From Pseudomonadota bacterium (GTDB taxonomy: Bacteria; Pseudomonadota; Gammaproteobacteria; Steroidobacterales; Steroidobacteraceae), in NCBI GenBank assembly GCA_037200975.1, contig JBBCGI010000001.1, forward strand, positions 2,604,001-2,668,000: DNA of 64,000 nucleotides, given 5' to 3'. Both the position numbers and the translations under genes were made by a program. Positions 6,621 to 15,045 of this stretch are shown piece after piece. The notes under the pieces were generated by a model. It made no database searches. It was given only the letters and a program-made list of their open reading frames with translations, and was not told the DNA's origin. How positions within the stretch are numbered: position 1 is the stretch's first letter; every line of letters starts with the position of its first letter.

Positions 6621-9600
6621 ATGTTTACGCTGATCCGCTTGGGGCTCGTCGCGTTGGCGTTGCTGGGATCCAGCGTGGCACAGGCGCAGCAAACACTCCC
6701 GCCGCCATTGCGCGACTGGCAGGGCTGGGTACTGCGCGGCGAGGAATTCCGCCGCTGCCCGTTTCTCGCCTCGGCAAATCCGCAGCCAGCCCAGCCCATC
6801 GACGCCAGCGCGTTCCGCTGCGTGTGGCCGGAGCGGCTCACGTTGAACGTCGACGCGCGCGGCGGCACGTTCGCGCAACGTTGGCAGGTGTTCTCCGAAA
6901 GCTGGGTGACGCTGCCCGGCAATCTCGAGCACTGGCCGCTCGACGTGCGCCTGAACGGCGCGCCCGCGGCCGTGGTTGCCGTGGACGGCGCGCCGACGCT
7001 GCGGCTTCAACCCGGCGCCCATGCGGTCAGCGGCCGCTTCTCCTGGAGCACGCGGCCGGAGTCCTTGCCGCTGGCCGATCTCACCGCGCTGGTGGATCTC
7101 AGCGTCGACAATCAGCGCGTGACGCAGCCCGAGCGCCTGGGAGGCGCGGTGTGGCTGGGCAAACGCCGCAGCGCCGAGCAACCCGCGGCGCTCGAAGTCC
7201 AGGTGTACCGCCTGGTCCGCGACCAGGTGCCGGCCTATCTAATCACCCGCATCCGGCTGAACGTGTCGGGCGATGCGCGCGAGGAATTGCTGGGCACCGC
7301 GCTGCCCAACGGCTTCACGCCGCTGACGCTCACCGGTGGTCTGCCGGCGCGCCTCGAGCGCGACGGCAAACTACGCGTGCAGGCCCGCGCCGGCTCGCAC
7401 GAGATCACCCTGACCGCGCGCGCCATGAATGTAGCCGCCACACTCACACGCCCGGACCCCGGCGGCGGCAAATGGGCGCGCGAAGAGGTGTGGAGTTTCG
7501 CGGCCGACGACGCGCTGCGTGTCGCGGCGGCCGAAGGCGCCGAGGGCATCGATCCCATCCAGGCCAACGTGCCGCGCGAGTGGCAGCGATACCCGGCGTT
7601 CCGCATGGCGGGCGATTCGAAGCTGACTGTCGTCGAGCGCAGTCGCGGCCTGGCGAATGCCGACGACAACCGCTTGCAGCTCGATCGCAGTCTCTGGCTG
7701 GATTTCGACCACGGCGGCTTCACGGCCATGGACAACATCACCGGCACGATGCGCCGAGAGTGGCGGCTCGACATGGCAGCGCCCTTCGAGCTCAAGAGCG
7801 CCTCGTCCGGCGGCGAGCCGCTGCTGGTCACCGCCGGCGCCGACGGGCACACCGGGCTCGAAGTGCGCACCCCGCAGCTCTCTCTAACTACCGTGGCGCG
7901 CGTGCACGCCGGCGGCGCGTTGCCCGCCACCGGCTGGACCGGCCGCTTCGATGGCGTCGACGGCACGTTGCACCTGCCGCCCGGCCATCGGCTGATCGCG
8001 GCTCTGGGCGCCGACTCGGCGCCGGGTTCGTGGTTCGAACGCTGGGGTTTGTGGAGCGTGTTCGGCGTTTTGATCGTCGTGGCATTCGTGTACTGGACCG
8101 CGGGCCTGGTGCCCGCCGCCATCGCCGCGTTCGCATTCGTGCTGACGTACCAGGAGGAGCCGGCGTACATCTGGTTGTGGGGCAACCTGCTCGCAGCGCT
8201 GGCCGTGGCACGCGCCGCGCCCGAAGGCCGCTTCCGGCGCCTCGCGAACGGCTACCGCACCACGAGTTTCGTCGTGCTCGCGCTGGCGTTGCTGCCGTTC
8301 ATGTGGATGCAGGTGCGGGTCGCGCTGTATCCGCAGCTCGAGAACCAGGGTTATTACGCCGCCGTCGGCCAGGCCGCGCCCATGCAGCAGATGGCCCCGC
8401 CGATCGTGGCCAACATCGTCGCCGAGGACATCGGGGTGGCGGCAGATGCCGCGGCAGCTCCAGCACCTCCACCCGCACCCGAAGCGATGCAGCGCGCCGA
8501 CGCATCCGCCGATGGTTATCTCGCGAATTCGTATTCGCTGCGCAACAAGGTGTCCGGCCTCAATTCGATGAATGTCGTGCAGCGTTATGCGAGCGGTACG
8601 CGCCTGCAGACCGGTCCAGGCATCCCCGCGTGGCGCTACAACTCGTATGACTACCACTGGTCCGGCCCGGTCGAAGCCGGCGACACCGTGCGTTTCGTAT
8701 ACCTCGGCCCCGCGACCTTGTTCTTCTGGCGCCTGTTCGGAGTGGCCGCACTGGGAGTGCTGTTCCTGTGGCTCGCATCCGTCAGCTACGGTGGCAATTG
8801 GCGGCTGCCGGGTCTGCCGCGCAGGGCCGCGTCGGCTGGCGTTGTGGCCGCCACGTGCACTCCGTTGCTGCTGCTGACCGCGCTCGTGCTCGGAATATCC
8901 GCACCGGCCGCCGCGCAAACCGCGCCGGATGCCGAACTGCTCACGCAACTGAAACAGCGCTTGATCGAAGCGCCGCCCTGCGCGCCGCACTGCGCGGAGA
9001 TCACCGAGGCGCGCGTCGTGGTCGACGGACAGCGGCTCGAGATCACGCTGCGCGTGAGCGCACTGGCGAACGTGGCGGTGGCCATGCCGCACGCCAGCGA
9101 TCGCTGGCAGCTCGACGACGTCGCGGTCGACGCTCGCGCGTCGCTGGCCATGGCGCGCGAAGGCGATTCCACGTTGTGGGTGCCCCTCGCTCCGGGCGCG
9201 CATACCGTGCGGCTCGCCGGGCGGCTCGCGCCCGCCGAGTCGATCCAGGTCGCCTTCCCGCAGCCGCCGCGCGCCGTGGACGTCAGCGCGTCGGGCTGGA
9301 GCGTCACCGGCACGAACGAAGGACGGCTGGTGTCCGGCACGCTGGAGCTGGCACGCGAGCGCGGCGCGCAACGTTCGGATGCTGGCGAGCAGCTCGAGAC
9401 GGGCAGCGAGTTCGCGGCCTTCGTGCGCGTCGATCGCGTCTTCAATCTCGATCTCGACTGGTCGGTGACGACCGTGGTGACGCGCATCGCGCCGCTGCGC
9501 TCCGCGGTGTCGGTGGAGATTCCGCTGGTGAAGGGGGAGTCGGTGCTGACTCCCGGCGTCGAGGTGCGCGACGGCGCGTACGCGCTGGTCGGCCTCGGCA

Positions 9601-10754
9601 CGGGTGAATCGAACACGCAGTGGCAGTCGGGCCTGGCGCGTGCCGACACGCTGGAGGTTTCGCTGCCCGAGGGCTCCGCGCGCACCGAGGTGTGGAGCTT
9701 CCTCGTGAATCCGCAATGGCACGTGGACTTCGAGGGCTTTCCGCCCGTCCTGCCCGACGAGGAGAACGCGCCCAGCTGGGTGTTTCGTTTCATCCCGCGG
9801 CCGGGGGAAAAACTCGTCGTGCATGTGACACGGCCGAAGGGCGTGGAAGGCGCGACGCTCGCCATCGATTCCGTGCGTCTGTCGACGACGGTCGGCAATC
9901 GCTCCGCCAATTCGACGCTGCAGTTCGAGTACCGCAGCACGCAGGGGGGCCGTCACATCGTCAAGCTGCCGGCGGTGGCGCGCGTGACGCAGGTGAGCTT
10001 CGACGGCCAGCCGGTGCAGGTGCGGCCGGCGAAGGGCGAGCTGGCGCTGGCGCTGGCGCCGGGCAAACACGCCGTGCGGGTGGATTGGGAAGAGTCGGAC
10101 GACGTGTCGTTCCGCACGCGGCCGTCGGGTGTGGATCTGGGTTCACCGGCCAGCAACATCACGCGGACCGTCGAGATCCCGCAGTCGCGCTGGCCGCTGT
10201 TCGCCACCGGCCGCGGCGTGGGGCCGGCGGTGCTGTACTGGGGCGAGCTGGCGGTGTTCATCGCGCTCGCCTGGCTGCTGGGGCGCTGGAAACATTCGCC
10301 GTTGAAGTTCCACGAGTGGCTGCTGCTCGGCCTCGGATTGTCGACGCAATCCTGGTGGGTGTTTTCGTTCACGGCCGCGTGGTTGATCGTGATGCGCTGG
10401 CGCGAGCAGTGGCAGCCGGGCGAGGCGCTCGCGCGCTGGCGGTTCAACGGCGTGCAGGTTTTGCTGGCGGCGTTCACCGTGATCGCGGTGTCGACGCTGG
10501 TGTTCTCGGGAATCCGCAACGGGCTTCTGTCCGCGCCCGACATGGGAGTGACCGGGCCCGGCTCCGGCTTCGGGCGGTTCGCCTGGTTTCAGGATCAGAC
10601 CGCGGGCGCGCTCGAGTCGCCGACCATCTACTCGGTGCCGATGTGGAGCTACCGGCTGCTGTTCTTCGTCTGGGCCGGCTGGATGGCGTTCGCGCTGGTC
10701 GGCTGGCTGCGCTGGGCGTTCAACGCCTGGAAGACCGGCGGGTTGTGGAGGTAG
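6621..10754 (+). CDS. Large multi-pass membrane protein with periplasmic beta-rich domains, function unknown
   Basis: This 1377-residue protein has a signal peptide (about 1-23), a long beta-rich exported region (about 25-465), a cluster of membrane segments (about 470-560), a short linker region with Ala/Pro stretches, two more membrane segments (about 690-760), a second exported beta-rich region (about 765-1190) and four or five C-terminal membrane spans. The two exported regions share a pattern (a GAH-x-V-x-G-R-segment ending a strand pair), suggesting duplication. I recognise no catalytic motif or named family. The ATG at 6621 follows a GAGGG 9 nt upstream and is preferred to the GTG at 6612. 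It appears monocistronic; its TAG stop lies inside a palindromic element. Confidence 0.85.
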   Translation: MFTLIRLGLVALALLGSSVAQAQQTLPPPLRDWQGWVLRGEEFRRCPFLASANPQPAQPIDASAFRCVWPERLTLNVDARGGTFAQRWQVFSESWVTLPGNLEHWPLDVRLNGAPAAVVAVDGAPTLRLQPGAHAVSGRFSWSTRPESLPLADLTALVDLSVDNQRVTQPERLGGAVWLGKRRSAEQPAALEVQVYRLVRDQVPAYLITRIRLNVSGDAREELLGTALPNGFTPLTLTGGLPARLERDGKLRVQARAGSHEITLTARAMNVAATLTRPDPGGGKWAREEVWSFAADDALRVAAAEGAEGIDPIQANVPREWQRYPAFRMAGDSKLTVVERSRGLANADDNRLQLDRSLWLDFDHGGFTAMDNITGTMRREWRLDMAAPFELKSASSGGEPLLVTAGADGHTGLEVRTPQLSLTTVARVHAGGALPATGWTGRFDGVDGTLHLPPGHRLIAALGADSAPGSWFERWGLWSVFGVLIVVAFVYWTAGLVPAAIAAFAFVLTYQEEPAYIWLWGNLLAALAVARAAPEGRFRRLANGYRTTSFVVLALALLPFMWMQVRVALYPQLENQGYYAAVGQAAPMQQMAPPIVANIVAEDIGVAADAAAAPAPPPAPEAMQRADASADGYLANSYSLRNKVSGLNSMNVVQRYASGTRLQTGPGIPAWRYNSYDYHWSGPVEAGDTVRFVYLGPATLFFWRLFGVAALGVLFLWLASVSYGGNWRLPGLPRRAASAGVVAATCTPLLLLTALVLGISAPAAAQTAPDAELLTQLKQRLIEAPPCAPHCAEITEARVVVDGQRLEITLRVSALANVAVAMPHASDRWQLDDVAVDARASLAMAREGDSTLWVPLAPGAHTVRLAGRLAPAESIQVAFPQPPRAVDVSASGWSVTGTNEGRLVSGTLELARERGAQRSDAGEQLETGSEFAAFVRVDRVFNLDLDWSVTTVVTRIAPLRSAVSVEIPLVKGESVLTPGVEVRDGAYALVGLGTGESNTQWQSGLARADTLEVSLPEGSARTEVWSFLVNPQWHVDFEGFPPVLPDEENAPSWVFRFIPRPGEKLVVHVTRPKGVEGATLAIDSVRLSTTVGNRSANSTLQFEYRSTQGGRHIVKLPAVARVTQVSFDGQPVQVRPAKGELALALAPGKHAVRVDWEESDDVSFRTRPSGVDLGSPASNITRTVEIPQSRWPLFATGRGVGPAVLYWGELAVFIALAWLLGRWKHSPLKFHEWLLLGLGLSTQSWWVFSFTAAWLIVMRWREQWQPGEALARWRFNGVQVLLAAFTVIAVSTLVFSGIRNGLLSAPDMGVTGPGSGFGRFAWFQDQTAGALESPTIYSVPMWSYRLLFFVWAGWMAFALVGWLRWAFNAWKTGGLWR

Positions 10755-10846
10755 TGGTGCCGGGGTGCAATTCTCGTAATTAAGCAAGCGTCCGCGTTCG
10801 CGCCGACGCTGACTTAATTACGAGAATTGCACCCCGGCACCACTAC
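10751..10846. repeat. Palindromic element (GGTGCCGGGGTGCAATT type)
   Basis: Perfect 34-nt arms (10751-10784 and 10813-10846) flank a 28-nt centre that itself can pair (AGCGTC with GACGCT). The left arm contains the TAG stop of the large membrane protein (10752-10754). Just beyond the right arm, 10847-10860 reads CGGCACCGACTTAC, the same end sequence as the elements at 21149 and 24244. The TAA of the facing gene lies in that piece. The junction therefore looks like a composite of two element types. Confidence 0.9.
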
Positions 10847-10856
10847 CGGCACCGAC

Positions 10857-11246
10857 TTACTCGCAGAGGCCTTCGAGATAGCCCTGCGCGGCGGGCGACA
10901 GGCGTTTCAATGCCATCTCGCGGGCCTTGGGTTCGTCGACGATCTGCTCCAGCGGGCCGCTCACGAGGATGTGGCGCACTTTGGGATCGTTCGCGGCCTT
11001 GCGCGCCAGCTTGTTCAGCACGGTGAAGCCGCGGGAAATCTTGTCGCTCTTGAAACGCCGGTGCTCGATCGAGCTGGCGAGGTACTTGCCGAAGCGGGCG
11101 TACAGGAAGTAATCGTCGTTCCCAACGTGGAAACGGGCTTCGGCAAAGAAGTCGGGGAAATTCTTCTCGAGATACTGATTGACGGTATGAAGACGAGGGC
11201 CAGAGTCGCTGTCATTCGACGCAACGAGTTTCTTCATTTCAGTCAT
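10857..11246 (-). CDS. Small cytosolic protein of unknown function
   Basis: The 129-residue protein has no signal peptide or membrane segment and looks like a mixed alpha/beta soluble protein (LHTVNQYLEKNFPDFF; later a VRHILVSGPLEQI segment). I do not recognise the family. A GGAGGT on the coding strand directly precedes the ATG at 11246, with tight spacing; a second ATG three codons later is also possible. It faces the large membrane protein gene and is divergent from the small lipoprotein gene at 11358. Confidence 0.65.
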   Translation of the reverse strand: MTEMKKLVASNDSDSGPRLHTVNQYLEKNFPDFFAEARFHVGNDDYFLYARFGKYLASSIEHRRFKSDKISRGFTVLNKLARKAANDPKVRHILVSGPLEQIVDEPKAREMALKRLSPAAQGYLEGLCE

Positions 11247-11357
11247 CCACCTCCACTTGGGTCCGGGGCACCATTTCTGGACGTCACGACCGGTTCCCAA
11301 CCCCGCAACGCGCGCGAACATTAGGGCTAAGCGAACTCAACTGCAATAGGACGCACC

Positions 11358-11771
11358 ATGAAATTTCTCACCCTTCTCATCACCGCAAGTCTGCTCGCCG
11401 CGTGCACGGCGAAGTCGAGCGACGAGCAGCAGATTCGCGCGCTCATCGCGAGCGTGGAAGAGGCCGCGGAAGCGCGCGACACCAGCGACGTTCTCGCGCA
11501 CGTCGCGCCGGACTACTCCGACAGGCAAGGTCTGGACAAACCCCAGCTGCAGAATTTCCTGCGCGGATTTTTCCTGTCGCATCCCAAAATCGAACTGCTC
11601 GTGAACGTCGAGTCGCTCGAATTCCCTGCCGACGGCCTGGCGCGTGCGCGCGTCGGCGTGGTGTCGGTCGCCCTCGACCAGCTCGGCGGGGATTCGGTGA
11701 CGCTCGATGTAGAGCTGCGCCGGCCGGCGGCAGAGTGGCTAGTCACCCGCGCGGACCGGGTGGTGCGCTGA
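11358..11771 (+). CDS. Small lipoprotein with NTF2/SnoaL-like fold
   Basis: This 137-residue protein has a lipoprotein signal with lipobox LAAC (Cys about residue 16). The mature part begins with an amphipathic helix (DEQQIRALIASVEEAAEARD), then a pattern of short helices and curved sheet seen in NTF2-like proteins (DVLAHVAPDYSD; later alternating beta strands ending in WLVTRADRV). Such proteins are usually ligand-binding or scaffold domains; no ligand can be assigned. Confidence 0.75.
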   Translation: MKFLTLLITASLLAACTAKSSDEQQIRALIASVEEAAEARDTSDVLAHVAPDYSDRQGLDKPQLQNFLRGFFLSHPKIELLVNVESLEFPADGLARARVGVVSVALDQLGGDSVTLDVELRRPAAEWLVTRADRVVR

Positions 11772-11909
11772 GCGGGGCTTCGCTTCGGCACAGGCATCGC
11801 CATCAACGGCAATATGTGACCGCAGTCACCTTTCTGCGGTTTAATCCGGATCAAACGGCGCCGACAACTGTCTGTGAGAGAGCAGTAAACCCTTCTTCAA
11901 AGCCCCACG

Positions 11910-12425
11910 ATGCCTGACCGCCGCAAACCGCCCGTCGAGACAAGCAGCCGCCCCGATGGCGCTCTGCTGCCGTCGGATTCGGTCGGCTTCAGCATCGAGA
12001 CGACCACGATGCGTCTCAAGTCGCTGACCCTGCGCCGCTCCGAGACCGGCAAGGCGGAAAGCGAACAGAAATCCGCACGCGCCCAAGCAGCCGACATGTT
12101 GTCCGGCGATCGTCCGTCCGGACGCGTGCGTCACGACGAGCGCGGCATGGCCGTCTGGGACTGGGCCGTGGCCACCGGCGAGTTCGCCACCTTGTCCACC
12201 ACGCGCGCGATGCAGAAACTTTCCATCGACGAGCTCAAGATCGAAGAGACGGCTCCGACGAAATTGACCATCGCGCCGCAGGGCCGCGATGTCGGCGGCG
12301 GCGGCGATCCGTACAACCAGCGCGGCAGCGGCCAGCGTCCGGGTGAAGCCGCCAAGCGCCAGGGTGTCACCGGTTCCGCCGACCGCGGCGCCGTGCTCGA
12401 TCAGCTGCTCGGCAAGAAGAAGTAG
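11910..12425 (+). CDS. Conserved hypothetical protein, probably disordered/soluble
   Basis: The 171-residue protein is charged and low in hydrophobic residues, without signal or membrane segment. The most ordered-looking part is RHDERGMAVWDWAVATGEF (about 75-95), followed by FATLSTTRAMQKL and a C-terminal DPYNQRG motif. I have no function for it. It lies 138 bp downstream of the lipoprotein gene and ends 26 bp before the facing peptidase gene, one of three convergent junctions here with no palindrome. Confidence 0.6.
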   Translation: MPDRRKPPVETSSRPDGALLPSDSVGFSIETTTMRLKSLTLRRSETGKAESEQKSARAQAADMLSGDRPSGRVRHDERGMAVWDWAVATGEFATLSTTRAMQKLSIDELKIEETAPTKLTIAPQGRDVGGGGDPYNQRGSGQRPGEAAKRQGVTGSADRGAVLDQLLGKKK

Positions 12426-12451
12426 CCGCTCGCGGCGGCCTCGAGCGCGAT

Positions 12452-13930
12452 CTACTGCCCCACCTTTGCCGCGGCGATGCGCTTCTTCGCCCACTGCCGC
12501 ACCTCGGCGGAATCCGTGAACGCCGCGATCTCGTTCAGCAGCGCGATCGTCTGTTCGGACTGACCGCTTCCTTCGTACAACTCGAGCCTGGCCTTCGCCA
12601 GATCCGCGTTTCCCGGCATGAGTTCGCTGGCGCGTTGCAGGCGCCGCAAGGCGAGCTCGCGGTCGCGCTCCAGTCGCGCCGACAGAACCCCGAAGCTCCA
12701 CGCGGCCTCGACGTCATCCGGATTCGCCGCGAGCGAACGATCCAGCATTTCCAGCGCCGCTGCGCTCCACGCCTGGCGTTGGGCGGCAGTCAGCGATCCG
12801 CCGTCGCGTTCTTCACGCACCCGCTCGAACAACGCGAGACCGGCGCCGCGCGCGACGGCGGCATCCTGCGTCTCGTTCCCGAGGGTGAGCAGCAGAGTAC
12901 TCAACGTGGCATCGTCACGCGCGCGCGCGGCCATTCGCATCCGCAGCACCTGCACACTCGCGGCATTCGGCGCACGTTTCTGCGCGGCATCGATGCTCGC
13001 GGCAAGACAGCCTGCATCGAGCGCGGTATCGAGCATGACGCCCGCGATCATTTCCAGTGCTTCGCGTTCACCAAGCGCACGGCCGGCGCCGGCCGCGACA
13101 GAACGCGGCGCCCGGTACGAAAACTCGGCGCGCGCGAACGACCACTGGTGCAGGTAACGCGTGATCTCGGCGTCGAGCTCGGACACGCTCATCTTGAAAT
13201 ATTCGGGGACGGCCGCGTCGATGGGCTGAAGGTCGTCGACGGCCTTGAGGTAGGCGAACATGCGCGAACCGAACTTGAGATCGTCGATGAGGCCCTTGTG
13301 CACGATCCCCCAGGATTGTTCGTGAACCCCGCTCGCGGTGGGCATGTTCAGATATTCGGGCGACGACTTGTCGATCCGCAGCAGCCGCTCCATGGGAATC
13401 CGGCGCGACAGGTGCTCGCCGAAATACGGATTGCGGACGGTCACGATGCCGCGCCACACCTGTGTAAAGGTCACGAGCGTCGCCAGCCCTTCGTCGAACC
13501 ACAGCGGGAATCCGCCGTGAAACTGCGTGTGCAGGAAATAGTGGCTGTACTCGTGCGCGACCGCGCCGGTCACCGAATACTCGTCGGGCGGCGCGCCGAT
13601 GAGCAGGTAGTTCGCGAAACGGGCCGGCGCGAACTCGGAAACCATGGCGTCGCTGACCTGGAAGCAGTCCTGCCACAGGCTCTTGCGCACGACGAAGATG
13701 TACGTCGGCGTGGCCCTGCGGCGCTTGTCGGTCTCCAGCAACCGGACGAGCAGCTGGTCCACGATGGGCGTGCGTTGCGCGACCCAGCCGACGGCTTTCG
13801 GATCGTGGGTGACGACTGTGTACTCCGGCAGCGACCACGCCCGCAAACCCGACACATCCGGCTCGCGCGCACCCGCGCAGAACGCAAACAGGCCGGAGAA
13901 GGCGGTCAAGGCCACACGCTTCGCGTTCAT
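12452..13930 (-). CDS. Secreted gluzincin-type metallopeptidase with C-terminal helical repeats
   Basis: This 492-residue protein has a signal peptide (about 1-21). The zinc motif H126-E-Y-S-H130 and a downstream WFDEGLAT segment (Glu third ligand, about 20 residues later) define a gluzincin active site like the M1/peptidase-MA-like group. Residues about 290-490 are helical and TPR-like, ending in repeated helix pairs. It is expected to be periplasmic or secreted. The gene is divergent from the EamA transporter with 44 bp between starts, so the promoters must be closely packed or overlapping. Confidence 0.85.
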   Translation of the reverse strand: MNAKRVALTAFSGLFAFCAGAREPDVSGLRAWSLPEYTVVTHDPKAVGWVAQRTPIVDQLLVRLLETDKRRRATPTYIFVVRKSLWQDCFQVSDAMVSEFAPARFANYLLIGAPPDEYSVTGAVAHEYSHYFLHTQFHGGFPLWFDEGLATLVTFTQVWRGIVTVRNPYFGEHLSRRIPMERLLRIDKSSPEYLNMPTASGVHEQSWGIVHKGLIDDLKFGSRMFAYLKAVDDLQPIDAAVPEYFKMSVSELDAEITRYLHQWSFARAEFSYRAPRSVAAGAGRALGEREALEMIAGVMLDTALDAGCLAASIDAAQKRAPNAASVQVLRMRMAARARDDATLSTLLLTLGNETQDAAVARGAGLALFERVREERDGGSLTAAQRQAWSAAALEMLDRSLAANPDDVEAAWSFGVLSARLERDRELALRRLQRASELMPGNADLAKARLELYEGSGQSEQTIALLNEIAAFTDSAEVRQWAKKRIAAAKVGQ

Positions 13931-13974
13931 GACGGTAGACTATTCGCCCGCCCGACCTGCGTCTATCTAGCGCC

Positions 13975-14883
13975 ATGACCGCCCACGCCCGAGCGCTGTT
14001 CGAGATGCATATCTGCGTCGTGCTCTGGGGCTTCACCGCCATCCTCGGCAAACTCATCACGCTGCCGGCGCTGCAGCTGGTGTGGTGGCGCCTGTTGTTA
14101 GTCAGCATTGCGCTGGCGTGTTTTCCGCGCGTCTGGCGGGCGCTCAAGACCATTCCGCCGCGGCTCATCCTCATCTACTGCGGCATCGGCGGCGTGGTGG
14201 CCGTGCACTGGCTGGCGTTCTACGGCTCCGTGAAGCTCGCGAACGCATCCGTCGCCGCCACGACGATGGCGCTGGCGCCGGCCGTCACTGCCTTGATCGA
14301 GCCGTGGATCACGGGTGCGCGCTTCGAGCGACATAATCTCCTGCTTGGAATCCTGGTGATTCCCGGCGTCGCGCTGGTCATGGGCGGCATTCCGGGCGAC
14401 ATGCACCTCGGCTTCTGGGTGGGCGTCCTGTCGGCGGCGCTGGCCGCGGTGTTCATCGCGCTGAACAAGCGTTTCCTGGGCCATCACGATGCGATGGCGG
14501 TGACCTCGCTCGAGCTTGGTGCGGGTTTTCTGCTGGTCGCCGCGATCGTTCCATTCGCCAGCCCGGCGGGCGGATCCGTTGTCCTGCCCGATGTCCGCGA
14601 TGGGGCGCTGCTCGTCATTCTCGCCATCCTCTGCACCCTCATTCCCTTCGCGATGTCGCTTGCCACGCTGCGGCATCTGTCCGCTTTCACCGCGCAGCTC
14701 GCGATCAACCTGGAGCCGCTGTACGCGATCACGCTCGCGGTGTTGTTCCTGGGCGAGGCGCGCGAGCTCGACTCACTCTTCTATGTGGGAGTCGTCATCG
14801 TGCTCGCCGCGGTGTTCGGCCACGGCTGGCTGCAGTCCCGAAAGAATCGGGTTACGGAGCCCACATCAGTGATTGACCGATGA
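13975..14883 (+). CDS. EamA/DMT superfamily transporter
   Basis: The 302-residue inner-membrane protein has ten hydrophobic segments in two EamA halves (about 8-135 and 145-290). Each half has the typical small-residue pattern, e.g. ANASVAATTMALAPAVTALIEPW in the first and LAINLEPLYAITLAVLFLGE in the second. DMT proteins export metabolites or amino acids by proton exchange; the substrate cannot be read from sequence. The next gene, gltB, begins 162 bp downstream with its own leader. Confidence 0.88.
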   Translation: MTAHARALFEMHICVVLWGFTAILGKLITLPALQLVWWRLLLVSIALACFPRVWRALKTIPPRLILIYCGIGGVVAVHWLAFYGSVKLANASVAATTMALAPAVTALIEPWITGARFERHNLLLGILVIPGVALVMGGIPGDMHLGFWVGVLSAALAAVFIALNKRFLGHHDAMAVTSLELGAGFLLVAAIVPFASPAGGSVVLPDVRDGALLVILAILCTLIPFAMSLATLRHLSAFTAQLAINLEPLYAITLAVLFLGEARELDSLFYVGVVIVLAAVFGHGWLQSRKNRVTEPTSVIDR

Positions 14884-15045
14884 GTGTCGGTCTGTATGAT
14901 CTGACTCATATATATCTGACTGACTTAGCGCGCCCTCGCGGCCGTGCCTCCAGATGTAACCAATTGAAAACGAGGAAGTTATGGGCCGCCGGTCCATAGC
15001 GCGGGGAAGTTGCGCCCCGCGCGTTCGTGTTTGGAGGATTCGAAA

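Noticed and set aside
7884-10070. A 728-codon frame on the minus strand opposite the large membrane protein
   Set aside because: Composition is His/Arg-rich and unlike a protein; the plus-strand frame has signal peptide, spans and a start site.
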